This document shows, piece after piece, positions 26,905 to 38,200 of a stretch of DNA of 64,000 nucleotides. Each line of letters begins with the position of its first letter. Within the stretch, counting starts at the first letter, position 1. Below the pieces are notes generated by a model that was given only the letters and a program-made list of their open reading frames with translations, did no database searches and was not told where the DNA came from. This DNA comes from Hemerocallis citrina (taxonomy: Eukaryota > Streptophyta > Magnoliopsida > Asparagales > Asphodelaceae). The stretch lies in NCBI GenBank assembly GCA_017893485.1, contig CM030366.1, positions 104,133,796 to 104,197,795 on the forward strand, read 5' to 3'. The translations under genes were made by a program, and so were the position numbers.

Positions 26905-27253
26905 CCAACTTTACCCCTGAGTTGACTAGGCATCATACCCAGCCAAAGAATCCGAAAATCTAGAGTTTTTACTCCAAATGATAATTTTGCACAAAAGTCT
27001 CTCTTTTTGTAATATTTGCAAATAGGTCCAATAATTGTCAAAAAAATCCAGAAAATTCACAAATAATATCTAATAATAAATAATGAGTTTTCCCAAAATA
27101 AAATTTGACTTTGAACTTCCCAAGAAATGTTTGCACGTGTTTTACACGTGTAAAAAAATAAATCTTCAGAAAAATATTTATTAAATCTCCAAAAATCATT
27201 TTAATTTATTTATTAATCTTAAAAACATTATTTAAAAATTTGGAGGTATTACA
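26905..27253 (-). repeat. Truncated 3' LTR of the gypsy element
   Basis: The segment runs 'gttgactaggcatcatacc...' to GGTATTACA at 27253 and matches 32735-33052 closely. It has one extra 'ttttacacgtg' and a few substitutions. Only the beginning of U3 (in the sense of the element) is kept. Sequence left of about 26905 is unrelated to the LTR. Confidence 0.85.
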
Positions 27254-27268
27254 ATACTCCCTCCTTAG
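27254..27268 (-). other. Polypurine tract of the gypsy element
   Basis: On the minus strand CTAAGGAGGGAGTAT precedes the LTR start TGTAATACC directly. A purine-rich tract immediately upstream of the 3' LTR is the plus-strand primer of LTR retrotransposons. The preceding coding end (EDRTILRRE) matches the usual end of chromovirus pol. Confidence 0.75.
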
Positions 27269-28080
27269 AATAGTTCTGTCCTCAGAACTACTACTAATAG
27301 GGTCCAAACCAAAAATAAACGAAAGGAATCAAAATCTCACAAATGGGAACATAGTTTAAGAAATGCAAGTACACAAGAGAAGATAATCTAACAAAAGATA
27401 TACCACCAACTCAAAGAGCACAATCATACAAAAGAATACAATCATACAAAAGTTCAGAAAAACCTTCCGCATGCGATCCTCCGACTCCCAAGTAACTCCC
27501 GATGCGCACTCTGATAACTTGCCTTCGGGAACCTGCTGCAACAACCTCTGAATCTCTGCATCTAGCTTCTGACCTTCCACAATCTGCTTCAATCTTCTGA
27601 GGATCAGTGGCCACTCCCTCCTTAGAAAGGAAATGACCAAGAAAAGCTACCTCAAGCTTGCAGCTTAATGAGATCAATACCAAATAATCTCCCACCAATC
27701 TCGATATCACAGTGCTCGTAATATCGATCAGCAATCAATTCTTCCCTTGATGGTGTTATCACCGTCAAGGCTCCGCCTGGAAACACATTAAGCTCCACAC
27801 CTAAGACTTAAGCAAAAAATTGGGCGGCACAAATGTATGTAAGAACCAATATCAAACAAAACTTTTGTTTTTATTCCATTAACCAAAACAAATTCTGTTA
27901 CATGGAGAACGATACTCAAATCTCTAATTTATTCTCAAACAAAGTTTCACTTAATACATAAATGAATGAATTCAAAATTCTTGTACACCCTGGATCACAT
28001 CCCTGAGTTACTCGCATCCTTTTCAGTCAATGCGAACACTCGCCCCTGCCTCTGAACTTTACCTCCGCCTGCACAATCCT
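27269..28080 (-). pseudogene. Protease/RT remnants of the gypsy element
   Basis: Minus-strand scraps, in several frames, include KTKVLFDIGSYIH (where active proteases have LFDSGATHSF) and FLGHFLSKEGVATDPQKIEA (RT to RNase H boundary). They lie directly beside each other, so the core of RT is deleted. The remaining part up to the PPT has no recognisable domain. The catalytic FxDD motif and integrase are absent. The protease-like patch shows DIGS where DSGA is expected. Confidence 0.65.
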
Positions 28081-29041
28081 TATTCAACTACGGACAGTTT
28101 GGTTTGAGATGCCCTTCACGACCACACTGATAACAAACCTGCACCTTCCGAGGCTTGGTGCATGTTGCCTAATAATGACCTGCCTCTCCACGGTTGAAAC
28201 AAGTCATGCCTTGAATCGCGAGTGCCTTCTGCACTGGCCGACTGAACTTGCCCTGCTTCGCTGGGAACTCTTTCTCACTCTGACTATCTGCTGGCCTCTT
28301 GTTCTTGTTCCAGGTCTCCTGCTTCTTCTGGAATTTGTCCATATCCTCTTCTATCATAGCTGCTCTCCTGACCAGCTTATCAACCCTCCTAATGCCCAAA
28401 GGAATCATATTCGACATCAAATTTGGCTGCAAGCCCAGCTCGAACTTCTTGGCCTTCTTCGATTCATCCACAATCAGCTCCGGTGCATACCTCGACAGTA
28501 GAGCGAACTTAGTCTCATATTCGCGCACTGTCATGCTGCCTTGCTGCAGATTCAAGAATTTCGTTGCCTTCTTCTCCTGAATATCTAGAGGAAAGAAACG
28601 GTCCTTGAACTCATCCAGAAAAGCCTCCCAAGTCACTTGCTGATCTCCAAGAGTCCTCTTCATCGACTGCCACCAAATGCCAGCATCCTTCTCTAACTAC
28701 ATTGCAGCCAATTTCACCTTATTGATTGTTGGAGTCTCCAAGACTTCGAAGACCATCCCCATCTGTCTAATCCAATCATCAGCCCTATCTGGATCAGACT
28801 GCCCCTCAAACACAGGCGGCTCCATCTACTTGAAGAACTCAACCTGCTTGATCGGATCAGCATTAACAAACACTGGTCCAGTCCCCTGATTTTGATTTTG
28901 ATTCTGCGCCATATTAGCTTCCAAGAATGTGTTCAAGGTCAGATACACCCTGGCAATCTCAGTCTCAAGATCAAGTCCTGCCCCATGGAAACCTTCAGCC
29001 TCATCACCATTACCACAATTCCTCGTCCTGGGTCCTGCCAT
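28081..29041 (-). pseudogene. gag polyprotein of a Ty3/gypsy element (three in-frame stops)
   Basis: The reading frame starts MAGPRTRNCGN at 29041 and follows the usual gag order: a short N-terminus, then MEPPVFEGQSDPDRADDWI, then WEAFLDEFKDRFFP, VREYETKFALLSRYAPEL and two C-terminal zinc knuckles. The first knuckle, CFNRGEAGHY, lacks its second cysteine. The second is CYQCGREGHLKPNC, intact CX2CX4HX4C. In-frame stops fall after EFFK (about 28825), before LEKDAGIWW (about 28694) and after the first knuckle (about 28168). Gag would form the cytoplasmic virus-like particle of the element. It is dead as a polyprotein. Confidence 0.9.
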
Positions 29042-29263
29042 CTTACTGAATACTGCAAAATGAGGGTAAAGTTAGAGCATCACAACACAATTCACATCCA
29101 TATCCATATCTCATGGCAAAACCCCAAACATACCCTAAACCAAAATACCATGTTCTAACTTTATGTGATACTCACACTCTAATGTCCACACCTAGTTACT
29201 CACGCTCTAATGTCCACACCTAGGTTTATTTTTATATTGTGCTTATTATTACTATTGAAGTAT

Positions 29264-29275
29264 GCTCTGATACCA
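29264..29275 (-). other. Primer binding site (initiator-Met tRNA type)
   Basis: On the minus strand TGGTATCAGAGC lies five bases after the end of the 5' LTR. It is complementary to the 3' end of plant initiator methionine tRNA. This fixes the element's orientation. The same word is at 49441-49452 in the copia element. Confidence 0.9.
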
Positions 29276-30859
29276 ATCTCTATAGCGCCCTGAATTTTCA
29301 ATATGATATCTCAGAAATATGTGGCACAATTTCCAGCATCAACTTCAATTGCAATAGTAAACATAGCCAAAAATACAGATAGTTTTTATTTCAATTTTTA
29401 TTACATCACTTGATTACAAAACACAACGGAATACAAAATACTTTGAATTACAATCTTTTCTTTACAACACATCTTTTACAATTTACATAAGCCATAACAT
29501 CAATTTAGCACAAGCATCCAAATCCCAAGCTATAGGCACCTACCTGTAAAACATGAGGCCAGAGATAACCCTAACCCCCAAAACTATAGGGGTCATCCAT
29601 AACGGTGTGAGTGACATAAAAAGAAAACAACAAAAAATAAAACGTAAGGCATAGAGTCATCAACAATATGTATTAACAGCAAGAATAAATTAAATGAGAA
29701 ATAACAATAAGTAAAGCATGAAAAACATCAATGAATATAAGATAGTAAATAGTAGAGCATGAAAACTACAAGTGAAACTAGGCTAAGTGTCAAGTGTGGG
29801 AAAAACAGAAACAAACATGCATAAAACCAAGTCAAGAAATATCAATGCTATATGCTGACTCTCTAATGCATACTTGTCAGATTTTATGCATTCCACAATA
29901 CATAGGTCCGGTGCAAGCCCTTAACGATCTCCACTTTATAGGGTTTGATCCCTCGTTATGCAACTAATCCTATATGGTGATGGAAACAAGATCCAGAATA
30001 CTCCGGGAATAGGCACCACAGCCCTCGACGCGCAAGCATCATGTAAGAATAGCTCTAAAACTGGAGAATCATCTCCCAATCATATACCTCACGAATAGGC
30101 TTGCGAGGATCTCGACGTGCAGATACACCGAGTACATCTCATGAATAGGCCCGCCGACCCTCAACACGCGAATGCACCCTGCATGCTCTGTGAATAGGCC
30201 TGCAGACCCTCGACATGCGAATATACAAATGTCATCTGGAAATAGGACACAAACAGTCTTGGAACGCATCCGTTGGACTAACAGACCAAGAGCGTATACT
30301 TACGTTTCCCAAGTTCCATCACATCTCCACTAGTGTCTGTCCTTAAGTTGATTATTATTATTAAAACACAAAATCCTCCTCTCTGAAGTTAGTGTATCCT
30401 GCCGGACTTAATTCCATAAAACAAACCCAAGACCCCGCAGGTCTAAATCCACAAATCTCATCTGCCGGTTCACAAGACTCCCACTTAACTCCTAGAGAAA
30501 TCACAACTCATCCATCAAGACCAAAACTTTCATCTCACAAATCCATCCTCAAAACGATTATATGAAGAAAATTCTTAAATCAACAAAAATCCAAATCTTA
30601 TATAAAATTCGAGAATCCAAATAAATATTAAATCTATTAAATAATTGAAAATCATATTTTTAAGTTGTAGAATATCACAAAACATCAATTCCTTTGAAAA
30701 CACGTATAACTCAAATAAGGTCCAAAAGAATACATTTAAAGCTCCAATATAAATCTCTGTAAAAAAATATTTTTAACCTGTAGCAAAACATCTTTTAAAA
30801 CAATATAATATGGAAGGAACAATCGATCAAAAGAAGCATCAGAAAAACTCAAGAAAAAA

Positions 30860-31225
30860 TCAGTCAGAGCGGTAGCAGTCGACTTCATAGGGTGGTCGGT
30901 CGACTGTCCCACGTGAAGTCCAAACTCAAGAAAATATCATGCAGTGCAGTGGCAGTCGTTGCATATTGTAGCCAGTCAACTGTCCCACGTAAAATCCAAA
31001 GCTTTAAGAAAACATAAATCAGAGCCGTGGCAATCAACTGTGTAAAGTAGTCAGTCGGCCGTCCCGCATGAAAATCCAATACATCAAGAAAACACAAATC
31101 TGAGCAGTGACGGTCGACTTTATAAGGTGGTCAGTCGACTGTCCCGCCTAAAAATCCAAAACCTCGAGAAAACATTGCATCCAGGATCACGACGATCGAC
31201 TGTCGAAACTTACCAGTCGACTGTC
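30860..31225. repeat. GTCGAC-rich tandem repeat, about 80-bp units, inside the LTR
   Basis: Four to five imperfect units read approximately 'agcagtggcagtcgactt-tataaggtggtcagtcgactgtcccacgt-aaaatccaaa-ctcaagaaaacat'. Each has two GTCGAC-type sites. CAGTCGACTG is perfect at 31132-31141 and 31214-31223 and near-perfect in the other units. Units follow one another without unique spacers. Confidence 0.85.
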
Positions 31226-32383
31226 GTACCTACAGACTGCAGTTTTAGTTTGTGCACATTTCAAAATATATGGAGTTTTACTTTATAAAAACGAAATATG
31301 TAAAAAGTACATTTCTGATATGATCAAATATGACTTGTAGGGTATATAAGAGTCCACAAAAACAAATCAAAACCATTTCAAATTAATAAAAGTATCAATT
31401 GGTTGAATTTCTTCAAAAATAAGACATAAACATATACATCTTCAAAATTAGAGTTTTTAAGAATCAATTATGCATCGAAATAACTTCGTATTATGTTCCA
31501 AACCATATCAATGCCAAAATAAGTTAAGATATAATAAAAATCCATAAAATACACAAGGATTCAATTTCTTCAAAACGACAAAATAGGATATTCATATAAA
31601 AATGTTTGTGTATGTTTGTGCACCAAGAAAACTTCGCAAATTCATCGATTAAAAATAACAAAATATTCATATTAAACTTAGTATTTGAGCAAATTCAATT
31701 TCAAGTAAAAACTTCACAAAATCATGACATCCCCAAATTGATCATAATGCATAGATCCAAATCTAAACCCCTTTCTCAAACTCCAAGACTTGATTCTTAG
31801 ATCCAATAGCCATTAAACTCATCCACAATCATTCATAATAATTTGTCCAAGCATATGAGCAATTATAACAATCACTAATCAAGTTTCTACTCAACAAAAA
31901 GCCCCTAAATAGAGTTTATGCATTTATACACAAGTAAAGGTAATCTTTTTATCCACTTTTATGCAATATCATCATACAACACATCATGATAAGTTAAAAC
32001 AGCAAGTAAATGAAGGAAAGCATCCTACTCATGATTTCTATTCAGTTCTCTAACAATCTCAAGTCAACAAATTAGGGTTCCAATCATCAATAATATAGTT
32101 TCATGAAAGGATTCACTTTTAATTCATCTACTCATCAAAACTTCACATATCATCATACATACTCCTAGCATACTTTCTAATCGATAGATCATTACGTATA
32201 ACATACATAAAACAAAACAAAACAAAATATGTCACTCACCTCTTTGAAAAATTAACCGATGAGAAATAAATCATAAGAGACATCCTCCTTCGCAAGAAAA
32301 CCAAGAAACCTCGCATGAAAACTCCAAGGAAATAGCAAAAATAAAATCTTTGTGTAGCACAACAAGAGACGGCTGCACCCACT

Positions 32384-32391
32384 CTTTTATA
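32384..32391 (-). promoter_or_regulatory. Probable LTR promoter TATA box
   Basis: TATAAAAG on the minus strand lies in a context (GGCC-TATAAAAG-AGTGGGTGCAGCC) conserved with the related LTR fragment at 20.86 kb (TATAAGAG). Orientation agrees with the gag and PBS of the element. Confidence 0.6.
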
Positions 32392-32456
32392 GGCCGGAAT
32401 ATTAGGTTTAGGGTTTGGTAAATAGATTTGCAAAATACATCCTTTAAATATAACTT

Positions 32457-32457
<1 letters not shown>

Positions 32458-32513
<56 letters not shown>
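32458..32513. repeat. AT microsatellite within the LTR
   Basis: About 56 bp of TA repeats at the position equivalent to the longer array at 20928-21076. Confidence 0.9.
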
Positions 32514-32515
<2 letters not shown>

Positions 32516-33052
32516 TTATACTTGAAAATTAAATGAAAACAACTTAATTGAGTTTTAAAAACAAAAACAACCATATTAATACCAGCCGGCACTGTTTGAA
32601 AAACCCAGAAAAACGAATTTACACTTTACCCCCTCTAAATGGCAAATTTGCAAAAAGAACATTTTTTTTTATCAAAACTTGTAAAATAAACCAAAGTTAT
32701 TAAAACAAGAGGTAAACTCTTTACCTCTAAGTTGACTAGGCATCATACCTAGTCAAAAAATCCAAAATTTTGGAGTTTTTACTCCAAATGATAATTTTGC
32801 ACAAAAGTCATTCTTTTTGTAATATTTGCAAATAGGTCCAATAATTGTCAGAAAAAATCCAGAAAATTCACAAATAATATCTAATAATAAATAATGAGTT
32901 TTCCCAAAATAAAATTTGACTTTGAACTTCCCAAGAAATGTTTGCACGTGTAAAAAGATAAATCGTCAGAAAAATATTTATTAAATCTCTAAAATTCATT
33001 TTAATTTATTTATTAATCTTAAAAACATTATTTAAAAATCTTGGGTATTACA

Positions 33053-34972
33053 AAAATCACCGAAATGGAGAGACACAAGAGCTCCAAATTCAGAGAGATA
33101 AAGTGAAACTGAAAAATGTGAAGGAGATGGGAGATTTATAGACTGGGGAACGACTCTACGATCCCCATGAAGGTGATGTGGAAAAATCATGGCCCTCCAC
33201 CTCCATCCAACGACTGGGAATGGGAAAGACTTCAACTTCCGTAATGGTGACCTGGGCCAACCCACGTACAATACATGTGTGCCTTCCACGTGGTCTGCAA
33301 GTGTCGATAGAGCCAGATATATAGTAGTCAACAATGATCAAAGTCTGCACCCTCGGAGAGAATTATTCTAGAGGCGATTTCTCCATATCCTCGAGGTCAA
33401 TGGCTGCAGACGAGCTCCCTGCAACCTCGACCCTCAGATTGTGATTCGAGGCACTCCCAAAAGTTGCACTAAGCACCACCTATTAAGAGATTCTCCCACA
33501 CCCTCGTCCCTTAGATTGTCAATCGAGGCAATCACAAAAGTGGTGCAACATGCCATTCGCGAAAAGGGTCTACATAACGAACGCCTTACACCCTCGTCTC
33601 TCGGATTGTCATTCGAGGCACTCACAAAAGTTGTGCAAAATGCCATTCGCGAGGAGGGTCGGCACACCCAACTCCCTACACCTACACCCTTGTCCCTCAG
33701 ATTGTCATTCTAGGCACTCACAAAAGTGGCAGAAAACACCAATCGAGTAGAGACTCGGAACACCGAACTCCCTACACCCTCGTCCACCAATCGAGTAGAG
33801 GCTCGGAACACCAAACTCCCTACACCCTCGTCCCTCGGACTGTAATTTTAGGCTTTCACAAAAGTGGTGGAAAATGCTATTCGCGAGGAGGGTCGGCACA
33901 CCTAACGCCCTACACTCTCGTTCCTCGGATTGTCATTCGAGGCACTTACAAAAGTGCCGCAAAATGCTATTTGCGAAGAGGAGCGGTACACCAAACACCC
34001 TACACCTTCATCCCTTATATTGTCATTTGAGTCACTCACAAAAGTAGTGAAAAACACCATTGACGAGGAAGGTCGGCACACTGAACTCTCTACACCCTCT
34101 TCCCTCGGATTATCATTCGAGGCAATTAAAAAAGTGGCAAAAAACATCATTTGTAAAGAGGATCGACACGATGAACGTCCTAAATCCCCGTCCCCCGGAT
34201 TGTCATTCGAGGCACTCATAAATAAAAAGTCATTCGTGAAGAGGGTCGGCAAGCCAAATCCCTTACACCTTCATCCCTCGGATTGTCATCCAAGACACCT
34301 ACAAAAGTGGGGCCAAATGTCATTCGCGAGGAGGGTCGGCATACTGAACCCTATACACCCTCGACGTCTAAAACCCTTATTGCCTCAGACGCCGAATCCC
34401 AATGATGAAGACCGTGATCTTTTCAAATAGAATATCTACTCCTCGAAGGCTGCTAGAACTAGCCTCTAGGAATGGGCTTATGATGTGGCTAAAAATCACG
34501 GCTAGTCAGGACTGTGCGATCTCCGCATAAATCTTGGAGATTTTTACGATGACTACATGCCCACCACACAAACTGCATACCAATTAGGGAGATTAACTAG
34601 TCATTTATAGCCGCAATTAAAACCCCTAAAAATCAGGGAGATAATTAACCGTTCAAATCCTTAATCAAATGGATTGATTCAAATCAGCTAAGAAATCATT
34701 CCCTAGCTGCTCATCCACATGCCTATAAATACAAACCCCTCTCATCAGTTACAAGTAATCAAGATTTTGCCCACTAAATCGAGTTTTTCACTTCTGGTTA
34801 CTGACTATATCTTCAAAGGGTCTGTCGCCGAAATTCATCCCTGTGCTTCAGGCTATCATTGCAGGTTTCCGGCAGCATGCAATCAATGCAATCACCACTA
34901 GATCCACAGATTCAATTAAATACTAGTCTCATATCAAGATTTGATCAACGCTGTGATCTAAGCTTTTAACTT
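33053..34972 (+). mobile_element. Tat-like retrotransposon debris with tandem array and LTR-like promoter
   Basis: The segment between the gypsy LTR and the LINE contains a minus-strand TATAAAT (about 33137), a tandem array (33425-34370) and then an LTR-like stretch with CCTATAAATAC on the + strand (34723-34733). A long leader follows, ending '...gcaatcaatgcaatcaccactag' near 34900. Tandem repeats in the untranslated part close to an LTR are a known habit of Tat/Ogre-lineage gypsy elements. No gag or pol is present, and termini were not delimited. Confidence 0.4.
33425..34370. repeat. Tandem array of about 90-bp units, roughly 11 copies
   Basis: The core GGATTGTCATTCGAGGCACT recurs at about 33438, 33514, 33605, 33701, 33838, 33929, 34019, 34109, 34199 and 34281. 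Spacings are mostly 90-91 bp, with 76, 96, 137 and 82 as exceptions; one unit near 33730-33800 carries a partial internal duplication. Each unit continues '...ACAAAAGTGGTGCAAAATGCCATTCGCGAGGAGGGTCGGCACACC...CCCTACACCCTCGTCCCT' with variation. ORFs through it are repetitive and not genes. Confidence 0.9.
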
Positions 34973-35229
34973 CAATAAAAAAACTCTTTTTTTAATAAGA
35001 AGATGACCTCTGTCATCGTTTCATTAACGATAATTAAAGAAACAAAGTAGTACAGTAATACATCCAAAATAGGGTAGCAGCTTCTAAACAACAACCATCA
35101 ACTAAAAACCACCTAGACCTGATAAAGTATCAACATGAGTACATGCGACCAATCAAAATACATTACTAATCAAAATATATCAAAAGTAGCAACTGATTCA
35201 CATTCCCTATCGTCTCCATAGGCTTGCAC

Positions 35230-38200
35230 CATCCTCTATACTGTGATACTCTACTCCTCATCGTTGAGCTTCAGTTTCTTCTTTGCTCCTACGTAGCCTG
35301 CCCAATCATGAATCAGAAGAAAAGTTTTATGCATAGAAGTTGAAAATCTGTAGCTAATATTTCTAAAACATAAGTCGTTAAGGTCTAGCCATAACCTCCA
35401 AAGGGTTGCCGCTACTGCTAACTCCCATACCCGTTTATCCTCTATTCTAATTAGCTCGTCTCTCCAAATACCCCACACTTCTGAGGTGGAGGTAGGACAC
35501 CATGCACACCCGAACCCCCTACATACTATTTCCCATGTTAGCCTTGCCTTAGAACAAGTGAAAAATAAGTGTGTCGTGTCCTCATCCGCTTGTAAGCAAG
35601 TCTGATGAACACATTATTATTCACATTTAGAAGCAATAACCTTAATGTAAATGCACATTTAAAAGCTCTATATGTGGTATTTAACTCTTATTTTCTCTTT
35701 TTCATAGGAAACAGTCTATAACAGCAAAACGAAGCAAATTCAGGATTGTAAGGATGAAACACAGGAAACTAAAGAGATCAGTCGACTGATTATGCTTACA
35801 GGCGACTGGACAGAGGGAATCAAGTTTACACAACAGTCGACTGGGCTGATGAATCATGAAAACACTGAAGTCTCGACACAGTCGACTTACATCCATAGGC
35901 AGTCGACTGATAGGCGACGGAGTAAACAGATAAGATATTCGAAGATTCATCCAAATCTAATTTCAAATCTATCTGAATCCATATTTATGCAAATCAAATC
36001 TAGAGACTGGGGATTTCCAGGAGCACGTGGTTAACAGATAAGGAAGGAAAGAAGAAAAGAGAAAGAAATAAATCATCAAATCAAACAAAGAAGGAGTTTC
36101 CTAAAAAAGGGCAAAACCCTAATTCTCAGCGGTGCTCTATAAATATCAGAAGAGAGGCATTATTCAAGAGATCTTTTTCTCTGGGGGGAAGCAACTTAAT
36201 CACAAGAGTTTCTGCGCATTCAAGTCATCAACAAGGGCATTATTCTATCAGCATCGAGGAAGGAGAGAGGAGATCCAGTATTCGAAGGCAGTCGACTGTA
36301 TGACAGCCAGTCGACCTCATTGCCGGACTTCATTAGTTTATTTCTTCTCCTTTTATTCTTTTATGTTGATCATGTATTCAAACTTGATGATTAATAAAAG
36401 TATTATTATATGGAACTAATTTCATAGTTGGGTAGATTGAAGCCGTAGTTATGTAGTGCTATATTCTTCTGAGCTCTTCTACTTTACTTATTGATTGAAT
36501 CCGTTTGTATTGGTGTAGATTGACGGTAATCAAACTTGTTCTCAAAAGTCTGAGAGTAGTCGACTGAGGTGAGAGCCAGTCGACTGACAAACAGAGCTAG
36601 AGAATATCAAGTTTGCATTACTATCTATCTGAATCTGTTATACGAGCATATTGAGACGACCCGTATCTCGTGCCCGTAATTGTAACAAAGGAATCTTTAG
36701 GGGTTCCTGGTTCAATCAACTTAAGGGATCTAGATCTGATACCAATTTCTAGAATCTTGAGTGTTTGTTCGTTTCCACTGATCTTATGTTTTCTTTAAGC
36801 ACCACTTAGTAGATACCATGCTAAACACTTAATGAAAGAAACGAATTAGAGTAGATACCATGCCTAATTCTTGGCCTAGGGAAACAATACTTTAAGGAGT
36901 AGATACCATGCCCTTGAAGTGAACAAACATGAGTAATAAGAAGAAGTTCAAAAGGTGACTTAGCATTACTGACTATTGGTGACAATCTAAACCCAACTAC
37001 TTCATACATATTTGTGATTCAACACTCCTTCATTCAGTTTTAATCTTTTTATTTCTTTTAGACCGTAGAACAACTCTTTATGATTTTTATTCTTTTTATT
37101 GATTAGTAAGTTAAAGTCTACAATCTCTGTGGGATCGACCCTTGCTATTGCTACGCTTTGTCAAACGATTCGTGCACTTGCGAGGTTTTTATAATTTGAG
37201 TCTAGTTTAGTCTATTTATTTAGGGGACTAGATTGCACAACAAAGTCCTACATCTAACGTACGTCGATTTGCATATTTCTTTTCTTAAGATTTAATTTGG
37301 TTAGAATGACATCGTTGTGAACGAGCCAACTGAACACTTTAACTTTCAGCGGTGCTTGAATGGCCCATATGATGTTCTCCTCTTTGCATCTGATCCCTCC
37401 ATCATTAATCCATTTGTACATTGATGCCACTGAGAAGAATTGCGACTCTTCGATGTTCCACCATCTTTCATTCGGTTCGTTATTTGCCTCCTTCCACCTG
37501 AATGACCCTGTTTAACTCTTCGAACTGGCTGATTGCCTCCGGCATCACTCGTTCTGATACCGTGAATGTGAGTATACCTCTTTTCCACACATCTGCCACT
37601 AAAACGTCGTTATTCACTGCTACTTCTGCAGCTTGCAGGAATCTGTTCTTTAGCGTAATATTCCCGCACCATTTGTCCTTCCAGGATCTCGTACTCTTCC
37701 CGTTCCCAATTCTGCACCTTGTATTTATATTAAAAATCTCTCCTTGTTTGGCAATCCCTTTCCAGAGAACCGATACCTTCCCCCTGGTGCTTCGTCCACC
37801 GAAACAGTATTTTTTCCTTCTTTGACAAAGGTCAAACGAGTAATACCACCACCCTCTGTTTCTTTTGTGGATCTTCCACCACCACTTACTAAGCAAAGCT
37901 CGGTTCATATCATGGAGGTCCAGAATTCCTAGCCCTCGAACTCTCTTCTCTTACACACCCTACCCCCACTTCACAAGATGGAACCCTTTGTTACCCTCCT
38001 CGGTTCCCTTCCATAAGAATCTTCGTCTCATCTTATATATTTTATTGATAACCCACTTCGGCAGTTCGAACATTGACATTAGATATAGCGGAATTGCGTT
38101 AAGGACCGAGTTAAGCAATGTGATCCTTCCACCTAATGAAAGGAATCTACTCTTCCAGTCCGCCAGCTTCTTAGCAATCTTTTCAATAAGTGGCATCCAG

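Larger units (their letters stand above)
26905..33052 (-). mobile_element. Decayed Ty3/gypsy (chromovirus-like) retrotransposon
   Basis: In minus orientation the order is 5' LTR (33052-29281), PBS (29275-29264), gag, protease/RT remnants, PPT (about 27268-27254) and a truncated 3' LTR (27253-26905). The two LTRs share about 340 nearly identical bases at their U3 starts (26905-27253 and 32700-33052). Most of pol is deleted: only scraps of protease and of the RT-RNase H boundary remain. The element is non-autonomous and its left LTR is cut, so no TSD is available. Confidence 0.85.
29281..33052 (-). repeat. 5' LTR of the gypsy element (about 3.8 kb)
   Basis: On the + strand the LTR runs from TATAGCGCCCTGAA (29281; the expected TG start is mutated) to GGGTATTACA (33052). 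It contains the conserved LTR blocks near 29885-29960, a GTCGAC-rich tandem array at 30860-31225 and an AT microsatellite at 32458-32513. The minus-strand promoter TATAAAAG is at 32384-32391. The region 31408-32457 has a second copy at 18.1/20.0-20.9 kb. ORFs inside have no recognisable product. Confidence 0.8.

Noticed and set aside
30860..34370. Tandem arrays as possible CRISPR-like repeats
   Set aside because: Units of 80-90 bp follow each other with no unique spacers and lie inside plant retrotransposon LTRs.
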